A DNA stretch of 64,000 nucleotides from Acanthosepion esculentum (Eukaryota; Mollusca; Cephalopoda; Sepiida; Sepiidae): assembly GCA_964036315.1 (NCBI GenBank), contig OZ038479.1, forward strand, positions 54,344,746 to 54,408,745. The letters are read 5' to 3'. Within the stretch, counting starts at the first letter, position 1, and each line of letters opens with the position of its first letter. Positions 21,401 through 31,860 of the stretch are shown here, piece after piece. The notes under the pieces are model-generated. The model made no database searches, was not told the DNA's origin, and worked only from the letters and a program-made list of their open reading frames with translations. A program made the position numbers and the translations under genes.

Positions 21401-21590
21401 TGCTCAAGGCATGGGTTCTCCCTGAGGGAACATCTGTTCATCATGAATGGGACTTGAAACAATAGTTATGATAGTATTACACTTTTGTAAAATAAATTAT
21501 TACATGAGCAATTTCTGATGTTGGCTCCAGTTGAACCTGTCAGAGGTCAGTTCAGTGGAGTATTGTAAAAGACAGTTTAGTCATCGTAAA
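21401..21590 (+). repeat. Near-identical direct repeat, right copy (190 bp)
   Basis: Same sequence as 20302-20491. The high identity implies a recent duplication or gene conversion. It begins with TG but I found no matching target duplication, so LTR status is not supported. Confidence 0.85.
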
Positions 21591-22189
21591 ATCCATAGAA
21601 CATTATCAGGAGCACCACCATCACAATAGACAATTTTATTCAGAAATATTTGAAACTACTGGTTATAGTGAGTAATCAAATAAATTTATGAAATAGCATT
21701 AGGAATATTTAATGTTAACTGCATTTATAAAGATTGTTTTTAATTGTAGCATGAGAGTGCTGTCTTATCAGCATATATTTTTTTGATAAATTGTCAAAAC
21801 GGATGAATTGTTTGTTTTTTTTACTGATTTTAACACTGACGTGGGGAAAATATTCTTAACATAGTTTGCTTTCTTATTTTAAAAATAAATATTCTTTTTT
21901 ATTTTTAAGACTAAAAATGAAACAAAGAAATGCAAAAATACATTTATTCAATTCATATTATCAACTGCATCAAAAGTTGTTTGTTGGTGATTTCTCTACA
22001 GTTAGGTCATAGGAGGTCGATATTGATCAGATCAAGATGTTACACGAGAATAACCAACATTACAATATAGGAAATAATCATAATTAATTTTCTTTTTTAA
22101 GCATATTGAAAATATTCAAATTAAGTAGAGAACATCCTTTACCACAGATACATTAGACTGATTGATTTAAGGTGTGACACGTATATGCA
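21591..22189. other. AT-rich spacer, nothing recognised
   Basis: No coding frame or repeat partner found. Confidence 0.45.
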
Positions 22190-22560
22190 GTTCCCATCAC
22201 TGTAACGTAACTTCCTTGTGCCTTCTCTATAAATAATTCCATGGCAATTATTTAGATGAACTTCCCTCTTTGGTACCTCAAATTTATGAATTTAAACATA
22301 GTACTAGATTGGCAGCTAGGTCTCATCATTTTACAGTTGAAATTGCTAGATGTAATCCTGAATTCTATGCTAACAGTTTCTTCTCTCACACTTCTTGCTT
22401 GTGGAACTCTCTTCTGGCCTCTTGCTTTCCAATAAACATTGATCTTCAAAATTTTAAATGCAATGTCAATCGTTAACTTCTGTCTTAATTCCTGTTCTTT
22501 TATTTTTCTCTCTCCTTAATAATGCTTTTTTCCTCACTTTCTGTAACACCCAGTAACCAC
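22190..22560 (+). mobile_element. LINE 3' end fragment
   Basis: The plus-strand frame 22270-22476 ends with residues typical of a LINE C-terminus (STRLAARSHHFTVEIARC, then SCLWNSLLASCFP and NFKCNVNR), and is followed by a UTR shared with 54480-54640. A G run lies at 22597-22611 just beyond the end. It is truncated at the 5' side. Confidence 0.7.
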
Positions 22561-22856
22561 CACCCCTGCATTTTAATGGCTTTATTACTTTGCTTGGGGG
22601 GGGGGGGGGGTGATTATAAAAATAAACAAAAACAAATGAAAATAGACTCTTCTTATTTTAATTCTTATGTGAAATTATTGAATCTGTAACTGATCAGACC
22701 AAAGAGAACAACTCTTTTTGGATGTCTCTTCTGGCCACAGTGACCTAACTACACAATATAAAACAAATTGGATGGGTAGTACAAGCAGAATGGACCACCA
22801 CCCAACATACCAAAGATTGGTTTGCCTCAAAAGAAAGTGATCCTGTATATATAATA

Positions 22857-22950
22857 GGATTGAAAGTGAGTACTCGATGAGTTCATTACAATTAAGGAAC
22901 AAAGGATTGAAAGTGAGTACTCGATGAGTTCATTACAATTAAGGAAACAA
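22857..22950 (+). repeat. Tandem dimer, 47-bp unit
   Basis: GGATTGAAAGTGAGTACTCG begins at 22857 and again at 22904; the units are identical except for a one-base difference in the A run near the end. A very recent duplication. Confidence 0.9.
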
Positions 22951-23104
22951 GTTATCTGAACAAACACTATTTCAAATTTGATTAACAAAGTCTGCAATTG
23001 ATCTGTTTTTAATAGCTTATCAACCCTTCGCAAATTATTTAAAGCTAGAAAATATTTTTAGATTGTAAGCATTTTGGGGGCGATAATAATCATTTTGACT
23101 AATA

Positions 23105-24355
23105 CAGGGGTTGGACAAAATAATTGAAACACTTGTTAAATTCAAAGAAAATTTATTTAATATGGAGTTGGTCCTTCTTTAGCCTCACAAACAGATTTAA
23201 TACATTTAGGAATGGAATCATACAGCTTCCTGACTTCATCCAGAGGAATTTTCAGCCATTCTTCCATTAACACCTGCTCTAGCTCTTTAAGACACGACGG
23301 TGGAGGATAGCAACTCTTAACTTGTCGCTCCAAAATGCACCACAAATATTTAATAATATTGATATCTGGAAATTGGGGAGGCCACTCCATATGTTCTAGC
23401 TCACTTTCATGCTCTTCATACCAATTCTTAACCACTCAAGCGGTATATATTGGAGCATTATCGTCTTGGAAGATGCAGTCACCATCAGGGGATAAAGTCT
23501 GGGCCATTGGATGAACATGATCACCCAAAATGTTCAGGTAATCTTTGATGTTGATTCTACCACGCAGTGCAACTATTGGACGGAGATATTTCCATCATAT
23601 AGCGGCTAAAAAAACTATCACTGATCCACCATCATGCTTCACTGTTGGAAGAAGGCAGTCAGGGTTGTAAGCTTCTTTGGGCTGCCTCCACACATAAACT
23701 TGCCCTGAAGTTGGGAAAAGAGAAAAACTGGACTCGTCTGAGGATATGACTTGCTTCCATTGGTTTGCAGACCAGGCATTGTGATCTCTGCACCACTTCA
23801 ACCACATCTGAATGTTGCGAGTGGAGAGAAGAGGTTTCCTTACGGCGGCTCTTCCATGATATCCAGCCTTATGGAGCTCACGACGAACAGTTTTAGTAGA
23901 AACTGTACTATTCAGATGATTATTCAACTCAGCAGTCACTTTGGCCACAGTAGTCTGATGATTTTTCACCACATTGCATTTCAATGCACTGTCAGTAAGT
24001 TTGCAAGTCCGGCCCGAATTGCTATGCTTGCTAGAGGTTTTACCCTGTTTCTTAAATTGCATCATAGTTCTTGATATGGTAGCTCTTGAAAAACCAAACA
24101 GTTTAGCAACCTTAGTGATCAAGGCTCCTGCCAACAATTTGCCCATTTTCGAACTCGGAGAGGTCACGCATTTAGCTTAAATTTTACTAAATTCTAAAAA
24201 TAAATAAGCCAAAGACAGTAAATTAGATAAATAAACATATTTACAATAGATATAACATGCAATTACGAAGTTTTAGTTAAAGTTCTTAATATAATAGGTC
24301 TTTGAAATATAGGAGTGGAATTTACACCTGTTCCAATTATTTTGTCCAACTCCTG
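23105..24355 (-). mobile_element. Tc1-like DNA transposon (1251 bp), inactivated
   Basis: Imperfect inverted termini: CAGGGGTTGGACAAAATAAT on the left against CAGGAGTTGGACAAAATAAT read from the right end. TA target duplications lie at 23103-23104 and 24356-24357. The length fits a full-length Tc1 element. The single transposase gene on the minus strand carries disabling changes, described separately. Confidence 0.93.
23157..24167 (-). pseudogene. Tc1-family transposase, two in-frame stops and altered catalytic residue
   Basis: A cut-and-paste transposase that would bind the element ends and excise it at TA. The same frame runs from the ATG at 24167 to 23157 (about 337 codons). It has an N-terminal helix-turn-helix region (TKVAKLFGFSRATISRTM), a second DNA-binding segment (GRTCKLTD), the first catalytic Asp in SSDESSFSLF, the second in FQDDNAP, and a C-terminal LERQVK block. 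Lesions: TGA after FLAAI at about 23593, TGA after APIYTA at about 23438, and in the motif that normally reads NxIExLW the glutamate position holds lysine (NIIKYLW). So the third residue of the DDE triad is lost. Both stops are TGA. Confidence 0.92.
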
Positions 24356-24522
24356 TACAACTTTTAGTAATTAAGCCATAGCTGGTGGAGGAGGGTAGAA
24401 AAGGTGAATTCATACCTTTCCCCAAGGGTATTTGTTCATAAGTGAATATAACAGACCAGATTGGGATTGATCTCTGAAGTCCAATTCCAAATGGTTATCG
24501 ATTATACCACCCACATATCCAA

Positions 24523-24646
24523 TCTTACAGCACTTAGTATTCCCAAGCAGTCACCCACTGGGGTACTGATCAGGCTTGACATTGCTTAACTTCAGTGATC
24601 ATACAAGAATCAATGTTTCAATGTGATATGGCCATAAGCTGGCTGC
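24523..24646 (-). repeat. 5S rRNA-derived SINE head (not a functional 5S gene)
   Basis: The minus strand shows the 5S order: TTATGGCCATATCACATTGA, GATCACTGAAGTTAAGCAA (box A region), a middle part, then GTGGGTGACTGCTTGGGAAT (box C region) and GTGCTGTAAG. Length is about that of 5S rRNA. Many substitutions and the fused tRNA-like and SINE body downstream show that it is a SINE head (SINE3 type), not a gene of a 5S cluster. Confidence 0.85.
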
Positions 24647-24964
24647 AATTGAGAAAAATGACAGGAATTATGAAAAGGGCCTAATATTCCATCAGCAAGA
24701 TCATGTGTTTCTTTGATAAGCAGGTAAAATTTGTTATCTCTTGTTAAAATGTGTTACAGGTAAGGAATATAGTGTGAGCTTTTTGTGAAGCATATAAAAT
24801 AATGAAGCAAAAGTGTCAAGTTGCAAAACACTGAAAGCTCTAAACAAACAAAAGGACAAACATAGTTGATAGTTATGGATTTCCATAGATGCTAAATTGC
24901 TTAACTCTGTACAAGATCTGTTTTGTATTGTCATCTCCCCCATCTATGGGTAAAATAGCAGGAC

Positions 24965-25206
24965 CTGCACTTACCAAAAATCTCCTCCGAATCGTAAAAT
25001 AAAAAACGCATTAAAATTAAGATAATATTTAAGTTTAATTGCTTTTATGAATAAGATATATTAAGGACACCATGGTCTTAATAAAAAATCTTTTTTCGAT
25101 GAATAATGAATTTTTCAAGAATCATTTTCATTTTTTTTTTTAATTAGAATAATTTATAAAGTTTTAAATCTTTTAAATTTATGTATATTAACACAGTAAT
25201 TGTACT
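24965..25206 (+). repeat. Older dispersed repeat, left part (interrupted by the element at 25215)
   Basis: AAAATCTCCTCCGAATCGTA, AATAAGATATATTAAG and the block that follows match 36835-37085 (AAAATCTGCTCTGAATCATA, AATAAGATATATTAAG). The match resumes at 27176-27320 on the other side of the 1.95-kb element. Confidence 0.6.
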
Positions 25207-25214
25207 GGTTAAGT

Positions 25215-27167
25215 TAGGTACCTCCATGAGATCGCTAAAAAAAAGCATAGCATGATGAAAAAGACGCCAAACTTGATGAAAACAAAATTTTATTGTCTAA
25301 ATGTTCATGTTATTATTAAGAGGAAAGATCAAAGTATTTTTGGGGTATTTTTTGACATTTTTTAATTGTTCCTAGCACATCTGAAATTTCCAGTAAAAAT
25401 CTTGTTTTTTTTTGAGTCAGCAAAATTGACAGACAATCAATCATGGCATCCATTTTTTCCATTTTATAAAATAAAATGAAAATCTCATTTTGAAATTGTT
25501 TTAAAAATCAATTATCATTTTTTCAAAACTCATTTTAAGAAAATCAGAAATTATAATGTTTATTTAAAAATATTTTGATCCAAGCTTAATTTAGCATCTG
25601 CGCCAAAAAGATGTAGTTTGAAAATAAAACAAAGCAGGTCATAACCTTTCGCATCACTTGACAGGTGTTGAATGACATATTGAGGGATTATGTGAGGATA
25701 ATTTGTTCTATGGAAGGAGAAAAGTGAAGTTATTTAGATTTAAGTGAACAAATTATTTACCTCATTATTTTTAAGGAAAACTTTCAGTGCTCTAATTTTT
25801 TTTTTGTACTTAGCTATCACCTTTAAGTTTACGATGCTTTATGGAAAATATATTATAAAGAAATTAAAATAAGACTGTTAAAAGTGAGATTAAATTTCAT
25901 AAGAAAGGTATCTAATTAATTTATAGGTACCTTATGAAATTTTATCAGAAGTGTACATAAAATACTATAATTTTATGTACATTTTACTGTGTTATTTGTA
26001 TTTCCATTCATTTTATTATTAATTTTGATATTTCATTTATGGAAAAATATCATAACTGAGATTAATATAAAAATAATATCATATAAATTTCATAAGATGA
26101 TACTGATACTTGTAGGTACACTTCTCAGTTGAAATTGAAAAATCAAATTAACTTCTTTCACACGTGTTTTGCAAAAGTAAAGGCCGTAAGAGCGGAGAAC
26201 AATGCTTAACTCAAATAACGCAACTTAATTGTATTCTGGTTGGTCTTCCGTACTTTATAATTACAGCCCGATTATAAACACAAAATTATATTTCTTAATT
26301 GGTGTGGATCTTCTGATTTAGTCAAAACAATATAATTTACAACGCGCTAAAAAAAAGATCTATCTCATAAGGACACTTACAAAAGCGGGTGCGGCTTTTA
26401 ACTAATTTTATAATATTTTAACAACTTTAATGTAAAAATCTATTATAATTAAAGAAATAACAAATAATTGTATTAAAAATTCATTTTTCATTGAAAAAAT
26501 TTTTTGCTTTCAGAAAATATTGTCCATATTCATAAAAGCAAATAAAAGCATTTGAAATTAAATATCTTTGTTTTATTCAGTTTTGTATGTTACAATTCAG
26601 AGCTGATTTTCAGGTGTGTGTGTGTGTGGGGGGGGGACCAATTAAAAACAAAAAAAAGTATGATTTGCATTCCTCAAAGCCTTGTGCTTTTAACTATTGT
26701 AATTACTCAACTGGATTTGATCGAATTTCTAGCGTTTTCATAAAATTAGTTGGGGGGGGGGTAATAAATATAAAAAAAGAATTTCTGCCATGACTAATAA
26801 AAACATATTTATAATAATTTTCATCATCTGTGAAAAGTTTCTAAAAGTTTCATTAACATCCGACAATTTTTATTTTTGCAAGATTTTCCAAATTAATGTA
26901 TGTCATACAAAAAAAAAAAAAACGTGCTAAAAATTGTGTATGCTATTTTACTAGTTCCGGTGATACAAAGAGAAACAAAGTTTTTTTTATCAAAATTTAG
27001 AATGTTCCAAAAAGAAGGAAAATCTTTTTAAAATAATTAAAAAAACTTTGATCTTTCCTCTTAATAATAACAAACTAGACGATAAAATTTTGTTTTCGTC
27101 AAGTTTAGCATCTTTTTCATCATGCTAGCTATGCTCTTTTTTTAGCGATCTCATGGAGGTACCTCTA
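25215..27167. mobile_element. Non-coding DNA transposon, about 1.95 kb, copy 1
   Basis: Left end TAGGTACCTCCATGAGATCG and right end CATGGAGGTACCTCTA are inverse; pairing extends inward well over 100 bp (CATGATGAAAAAGACGCCAA against TTTTTCATCATGC). The 8-bp direct repeat GGTTAAGT lies at 25207-25214 and 27168-27175 and looks like the target duplication. No frame above 68 codons exists inside, so it has no transposase and must have moved in trans. TAG...CTA ends with 8-bp duplications suggest hAT or another 8-bp superfamily; long inverted repeats are unusual for hAT. Copy 2 is at 42359-44285. Confidence 0.8.
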
Positions 27168-27175
27168 GGTTAAGT

Positions 27176-27330
27176 GGTATCGTTTTTTAAGTTAAGACTA
27201 TAAATGAAAAAGTTTATTACAATTCATCGACTGCCAATATTTTAAAAAGAATTTTGAATTTTTTTGGTGTGTGTATAAAACGTGCCGATTTTTGCAGATA
27301 TGGACGTACACGACACTATCAAACTAACTA
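27176..27330 (+). repeat. Older dispersed repeat, right part
   Basis: ATGAAAAAGTTTATTACAAT region, AACGTGCCGATTTTTGCAG and CAC-ACACTAT match 37140-37265 (AAATGTGCCGTTTTTTGTAA), continuing the repeat broken at 25206. Confidence 0.6.
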
Positions 27331-29640
27331 TAATAAATTTAAAGCCAAAGTACCTAAAACTTAATAAAACATTAGATTACAGAGAATATTTTCTTAAATT
27401 TTTAGGATTACTGGGCAGTTAAAAATTATATAAAAAGGTGCTGAGGTTATATTCCTGAAACGTCCACCTGTCAACCAACACCGTAAAAAACAACTACCTC
27501 CGTGTTAAACGCATTTCTGCGATATTTTAAACTTAAGTAAATAATAATTGTTTCAAATCATATTAAACTTTAACTCAGTTAATATTTCTCAAAGTTTCAG
27601 AAATTATATTTTATTTTTGAAAGAGTTTTTAATAAAGAGAATTACGTTGTAATGACAGTGGCAAAAAAAAAAAATTAACGAAAAATCTGCGATGATTTCA
27701 AAGCGAAAACTTTTTCTGTCAATTTAGTTTTTGAAATGCAGCAAAAATATTTTGCTTATTATTGGTAGTATTAAAATAAATTTATAGCTTGAAACTAAAA
27801 CTAAAAAGAAGCCTTCAAGAAAGGTTTTTCTTTTCTTTTTTTAAAAATTAATTTTTAAAACCTTAGATTGAATTTCTGTGGAGCTACATATGAAAAGGAT
27901 CCCCTCTTAAAATGAAGAAAAAAAAAATCAGTATTTTTTGAGCTAATGAATGCTAATAAATCCCCCCTAAAAATTATCCCGGGTTTTTTTTAGTTATTTT
28001 TATTTATTTTATTTCTTTTTTGTTTTTTACGAGCGTATCAGTTAATTTAGGTAATGCCCATAATTCTAAAAACAAAATAATACCTAAATTAACAAATGAT
28101 TCATATTCAATAAACAATGTTACAATATACAGCATATTTATTTTAGTTTTTAAATTTCCAAAATAAAGTATCTCAGCTATTTTACATATTATTTTTTGCA
28201 AAGTTCAAACTTATTCTAGGAGAAAAATTTTTTTTTTAAAATGTCTTAGAAAATATGTAAAAAAGATAAATAAATATAAAAATTTTCACGTCAGATTTTC
28301 ACCTGTTTGTTCAATAATTCAGTGATTAGAAAATAAACTTAAATAAACAAAGAAATTCAGAGAAAGAACGTCTTTTTTCCGCTTGATTTATTCCGAAAAC
28401 AAATTTTCATTAGAAAATCGTCCTCCTACGCAGACGAGAAACGATAGATCACTAATTTTTAACGTGAAAAACAAATACAAATTTATTTATATGTGGGTTA
28501 TCGAAAATAATTGCTCAGTTCCATCAGGCATCATCCAGAGCTAAATTTTTAGTGCAATATAGCTATATATACCGTATTATTATTCTAGCAGACAGGTCTC
28601 TGCAAGAAACAGGCTAATTCCGCTAGATTCTTCTAGCAGCTACCAAAGGCCAAAAAAACAGCAAGCACAAGTCAAATTTGGAGAAAACAGAAGCTTTAAC
28701 ATTTATATTAACTACTTAAACACGAAACAAGGCAATTCTGAGAGCGTTACTCACATTTTCTATATATATTCCTTCGTCTCTTTCCTTTTCAGTGGAAGCA
28801 AAACGGTGAAACTAACAATAATATTTTAGTGTCAAATAAAAAAAAACAACTTTACACAGACTACTTCATGTGTCCGATTTGCTTTTACTGCAAAACAACA
28901 TTTGAAAAAAGAAAAAAAGACAAAGAGAAAAATCTTAAACTAAAATATTACGGGTTATGATAATTAAAAAAATATAATCGACGACCAAAACAATAATAAA
29001 AACAAAAAAGAAAAAAAAAACAGTCGCGAGAGCGCGAAACACAAGGGAGATAATCGATAAACACAAAACTGAGAATGCACATTTTTTTTTTATTATTATT
29101 TAGCAAAATTAAAGTCCACTAGGGAATTTTTAAACTTTACAATAATATATATTTTTAAAATTTCTTTTGTTCCATAAATGCGAGCAATGGTCAATTCTTT
29201 TCATGAAAGCTTACCAATACAGAACTGATATAACTGAATCAATTCTCTTAGATTGGGTCATAAATAATTTCATTTTTTTTTTTTTTTGTTTAAGAAGTTC
29301 CAGAAACTCAGATTATAGAGAGTAACATATTGGGGATTTTTTGGATACTCAAAAAATAAAATGAAGAATGACAGGTTGTAAAAATTTGATGTTTATAAAG
29401 AGATTTTTGACAGTTAAATTTTGGTAGTGGCAATTGTAAAAAAAAAAAAAAAAATTGTAGTGATATGTAGATTAGACAGTTAACATAGCCAGAATACTCA
29501 GGTAATATAACTACTCCGATTAGCAGGTGGGGGCGGGGGTTCTACTAACAAAATCTTTTGTTTAGTTTTTTGTATATAGTTATACTCATTGTAAATATTC
29601 ATTGGGGATTTTAGATTGTTATTTTATACCCCCCCCCCCA
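27331..29640. other. Long AT-rich stretch, nothing recognised
   Basis: More than 2 kb without a credible frame or repeat partner. The part 28370-28810 is somewhat less AT-rich (for example CTAGCAGACAGGTCTCTGCA at about 28587) and could be a transcribed non-coding or older repeat segment, but I see no splice or coding structure. Confidence 0.45.
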
Positions 29641-30180
29641 CAGACAATGTATTGTATATACGGGGACTAGTTAGGACTTCATAGAGTCTATGAGGCATTA
29701 TGGTGGATGTAGTAAGAATGGTATGTAATGGATGTGTTGTTTTGGTGAAAGGGATATTGTTTGTATGTTTGGGTCAGTGTTTGCGGCTAGCTAAGTTGAA
29801 AGTTAAGACAGAAGATGACCGTCCTTTTCCCCATTACCCCTTTTTCGGCCTTGTGCCACATTTGTACTTTCGTACAATAAATAATACTGCGATTAGCCGG
29901 AAAAAAGAACTATGCATGAACATTACAATGAATTGTACATATGGGGACTAGTTAGGACTTTCATAGAGGCCCTGAGGTGGATGTAGTAAGAAAGGTAAGT
30001 AAGACTGTGTTGTTTTGGTGATAGGAATATTGTTTGTATGTTTGGGTCAGTGTTTGTGACTAGCTAAGTTTAATATTAAGACAGAAGAAGACCGTCCTTT
30101 TCCCCAATCCCCATTTTGGCCTTGTGCCACATTTTCTGTTTTAATACAGAGATAAAAATATCACTATGCATAAACATTGA
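29641..30180 (+). repeat. Tandem duplication, about 285-bp unit
   Basis: Unit 1 (about 29646-29930) and unit 2 (about 29936-30180) share GGGGACTAGTTAGGACTT, TGTTGTTTTGGTGA, ATTGTTTGTATGTTTGGGTC and CCGTCCTTTTCCCC, in order. Both follow a T-ATTGTA-ATA word. An open frame of 83 codons in unit 1 is not kept in unit 2, so it is unlikely to be coding. Confidence 0.8.
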
Positions 30181-30263
30181 GTTGTAACATGGATTTCACA
30201 ACAAAAATAATAAGCATGATATATTTATTAGATTGTTTATTTACCCTATTTATTTATTATATT

Positions 30264-30496
30264 TGTAGTATGGTATATAAATGAGATACTGCTATAAAAG
30301 CATATGCCACGGCAAATGCCAGTCAAGCTACCATCTGTGTGTTGCATAAGTAAGTAAGTAAGTATTACTACAATAATAATAAGGATTAAGGCTTATGCCC
30401 CTTGTTGTTTATATCTGCCCGCGGGAACTCTTCCACAGGAGTTCTAATAAAGTTTGTTAAAATATTAATATGTGTTTGTCATCGCCCTTAATATCA
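30264..30496 (+). mobile_element. Left LTR of the Ty3/gypsy element
   Basis: Begins TGTAGTATGGTATATAAATG, carries a TATA box (GCTATAAAAGC at about 30291), an AATAAAG polyadenylation-like word at about 30448, and appears to end TTAATATCA. A primer-binding-site-like TGGCAGCAGTC starts at about 30500. The start recurs at 33794, establishing the LTR pair. The true right edge is inferred. Confidence 0.65.
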
Positions 30497-30876
30497 AAGT
30501 GGCAGCAGTCTAGAAGTTATTCGCTTTCTGAGATGAATGTTACCCGTGTGAATGAAATACTGTGGACCTGACAACGTCTATTTCAGAGATTACTCTACTT
30601 AATAAAAAGATGTGGTGTTGCCAGTAGGTACCAGGGCATGAAGAAACTTGGATTAGATGTTTCACAGTGTTGGCTAGGGTAAAGTAACTGAATGACAAGA
30701 AAGCCTCTGGGGGTCGGGTGGAGGATGAAATTACTGATTTATTTTTGGCTTCGGCATTATATGAAGCCATGAAAAAAATATCTATTATGGTGAACCCCAA
30801 AATACTGAAAGACTTGTAACATATAATGAAATTTCAACCATTATAAAAAGAAACATGAAACCAAAAAAAAAAAAAA

Positions 30877-31300
30877 ATGGTTATTGCAAAGAGAACAAAA
30901 TCTTTGGAAAACAGACGGAACCCAAATGAAACCGTAATGCAATATTTACACAAATTGAGAGAAGCATCAAGATATTGTGAATTTGAAAAACTGGGTTCAA
31001 GAGAAATATCTATAGAAGACATATTGATCCTTCTAAGACTAATGGAAGGCATGTATGAAATTACGTACAAACGCCTACAAAGCAAATTATATGAATTTAG
31101 AAGCAAGTGCAGAATTCTTGCAGCAATTAGGATTAATTAATAATTCTAAAAACAGTGTGGAAGCATACAACACCACTAGAATTCTAATTAAGTGCAAATA
31201 TTGTGACAACGAACATGAAAGAAACAAAAACAGCCTCAGAAAAATTATGTTTAAACTGTAAAAGAAAAGACCATTTCCAATCTGTGTGAAAATACAAAAA
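30877..31300 (+). pseudogene. Gag remnant with broken zinc knuckle
   Basis: The frame 30877-31140 resembles a retrotransposon gag C-terminal region (NETVMQYLHKLREASRYCEF). A shift leads to 31055-31261. A zinc-knuckle of form C-x2-C-x4-H-x4-C is visible at about 31244-31288 (CLNCKRKDHFQSV), but the last Cys codon is replaced by TGA. Gag would form the particle and bind RNA. Confidence 0.65.
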
Positions 31301-31347
31301 GAAAATAGAAAGGGTAGAAAATATAAACCATCATACTGAAAATACAG

Positions 31348-31350
<3 letters not shown>

Positions 31351-31426
<76 letters not shown>
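31351..31426. repeat. (TA)n microsatellite inside the gypsy element
   Basis: An almost pure TA tract interrupted by one G, located between the gag and protease remnants, where it would separate or shift the reading frames. Confidence 0.95.
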
Positions 31427-31428
<2 letters not shown>

Positions 31429-31466
31429 CGATAAGAACACCTGCAAAAACTAGAGAGACAGTAAAA

Positions 31467-31769
31467 TTGAATGGCATAACTCTTCCTATGCCAGTTGACA
31501 CAAAGAACAATGTTACTTTGATCCCAAGAAATTTCTGGGAAAAGATGGATAAACCCAAATTAAGAAAAAGTAATCTTAATTTAAAACAATTTCATGAATC
31601 TGTTATCAAAACAGGCTCCTTTGAAGGAACTTTCGAGACAAAAAAACGTTTTGAGATTATTGCCATCACTGTTGTGGAATGCACAAAAAATCATGAACTC
31701 CTGAGAATAGACATTTTAAAAATGGATACCGCAAAAATTAATAAACTGTATAAAGTCAGAAGAACCTAA
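31467..31769 (+). pseudogene. Retrotransposon aspartic protease remnant
   Basis: The 100-codon frame contains PVDTKNNVTLIPRNFW, which aligns with the protease active-site region. The catalytic D-T/S-G triplet is read here as D-T-K, so the glycine is lost. The family cleaves the gag-pol precursor. Confidence 0.55.
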
Positions 31770-31860
31770 TATAGGACTATTAAAAGGATATAAAGCAAGT
31801 ATTCGTCTAAAAGAAAATAGTCACCCGATCTATTTTGAATCTTGAAAATATCTATTTTCA

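Larger units (their letters stand above)
23005..24646 (-). mobile_element. 5S-tRNA chimeric SINE (S2), split by a Tc1 transposon
   Basis: Reading 24646 to 24358 and then 23102 to 23005 gives one SINE. In order: a full-length 5S rRNA-like head, a tRNA-like part (GGTGGTATAATCGATAACC as A-box-like, GAGATCAATCCCAATC as B-box-like), a module with ACAAATACCCTTGGGGAAAG and GTATGAATTC, CCAGCTATGGCTTAA, and a tail containing GGGTTGATAAGC. The Tc1 element at 23105-24355 sits at a TA within the 3' region. Copies at 14030 and 52335 show the same place uninterrupted. Confidence 0.8.

Noticed and set aside
20302..21590. LTR pair of a retroelement
   Set aside because: No target duplication, no primer-binding site and no retroviral-type domain were found; kept only as a direct repeat pair.
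24523..24646. A genuine 5S rRNA gene
   Set aside because: Diverged at many sites, followed by tRNA-like and SINE body sequence instead of a T-run terminator, and a truncated relative exists at 2918-2986.
29700..29951. 83-codon frame in the tandem duplication
   Set aside because: The frame is not kept in the second unit, so there is no sign of coding constraint.
30335..30564. An intron explaining the 225-bp difference between gypsy LTR ends
   Set aside because: No placement of the junction within the CTGTG overlap gives GT at the start and AG at the end.
31087..31558. Open frames of Tyr-Ile dipeptides on the minus strand
   Set aside because: They translate a (TA)n microsatellite; the same applies to 40521-40811 and 41066-41503.
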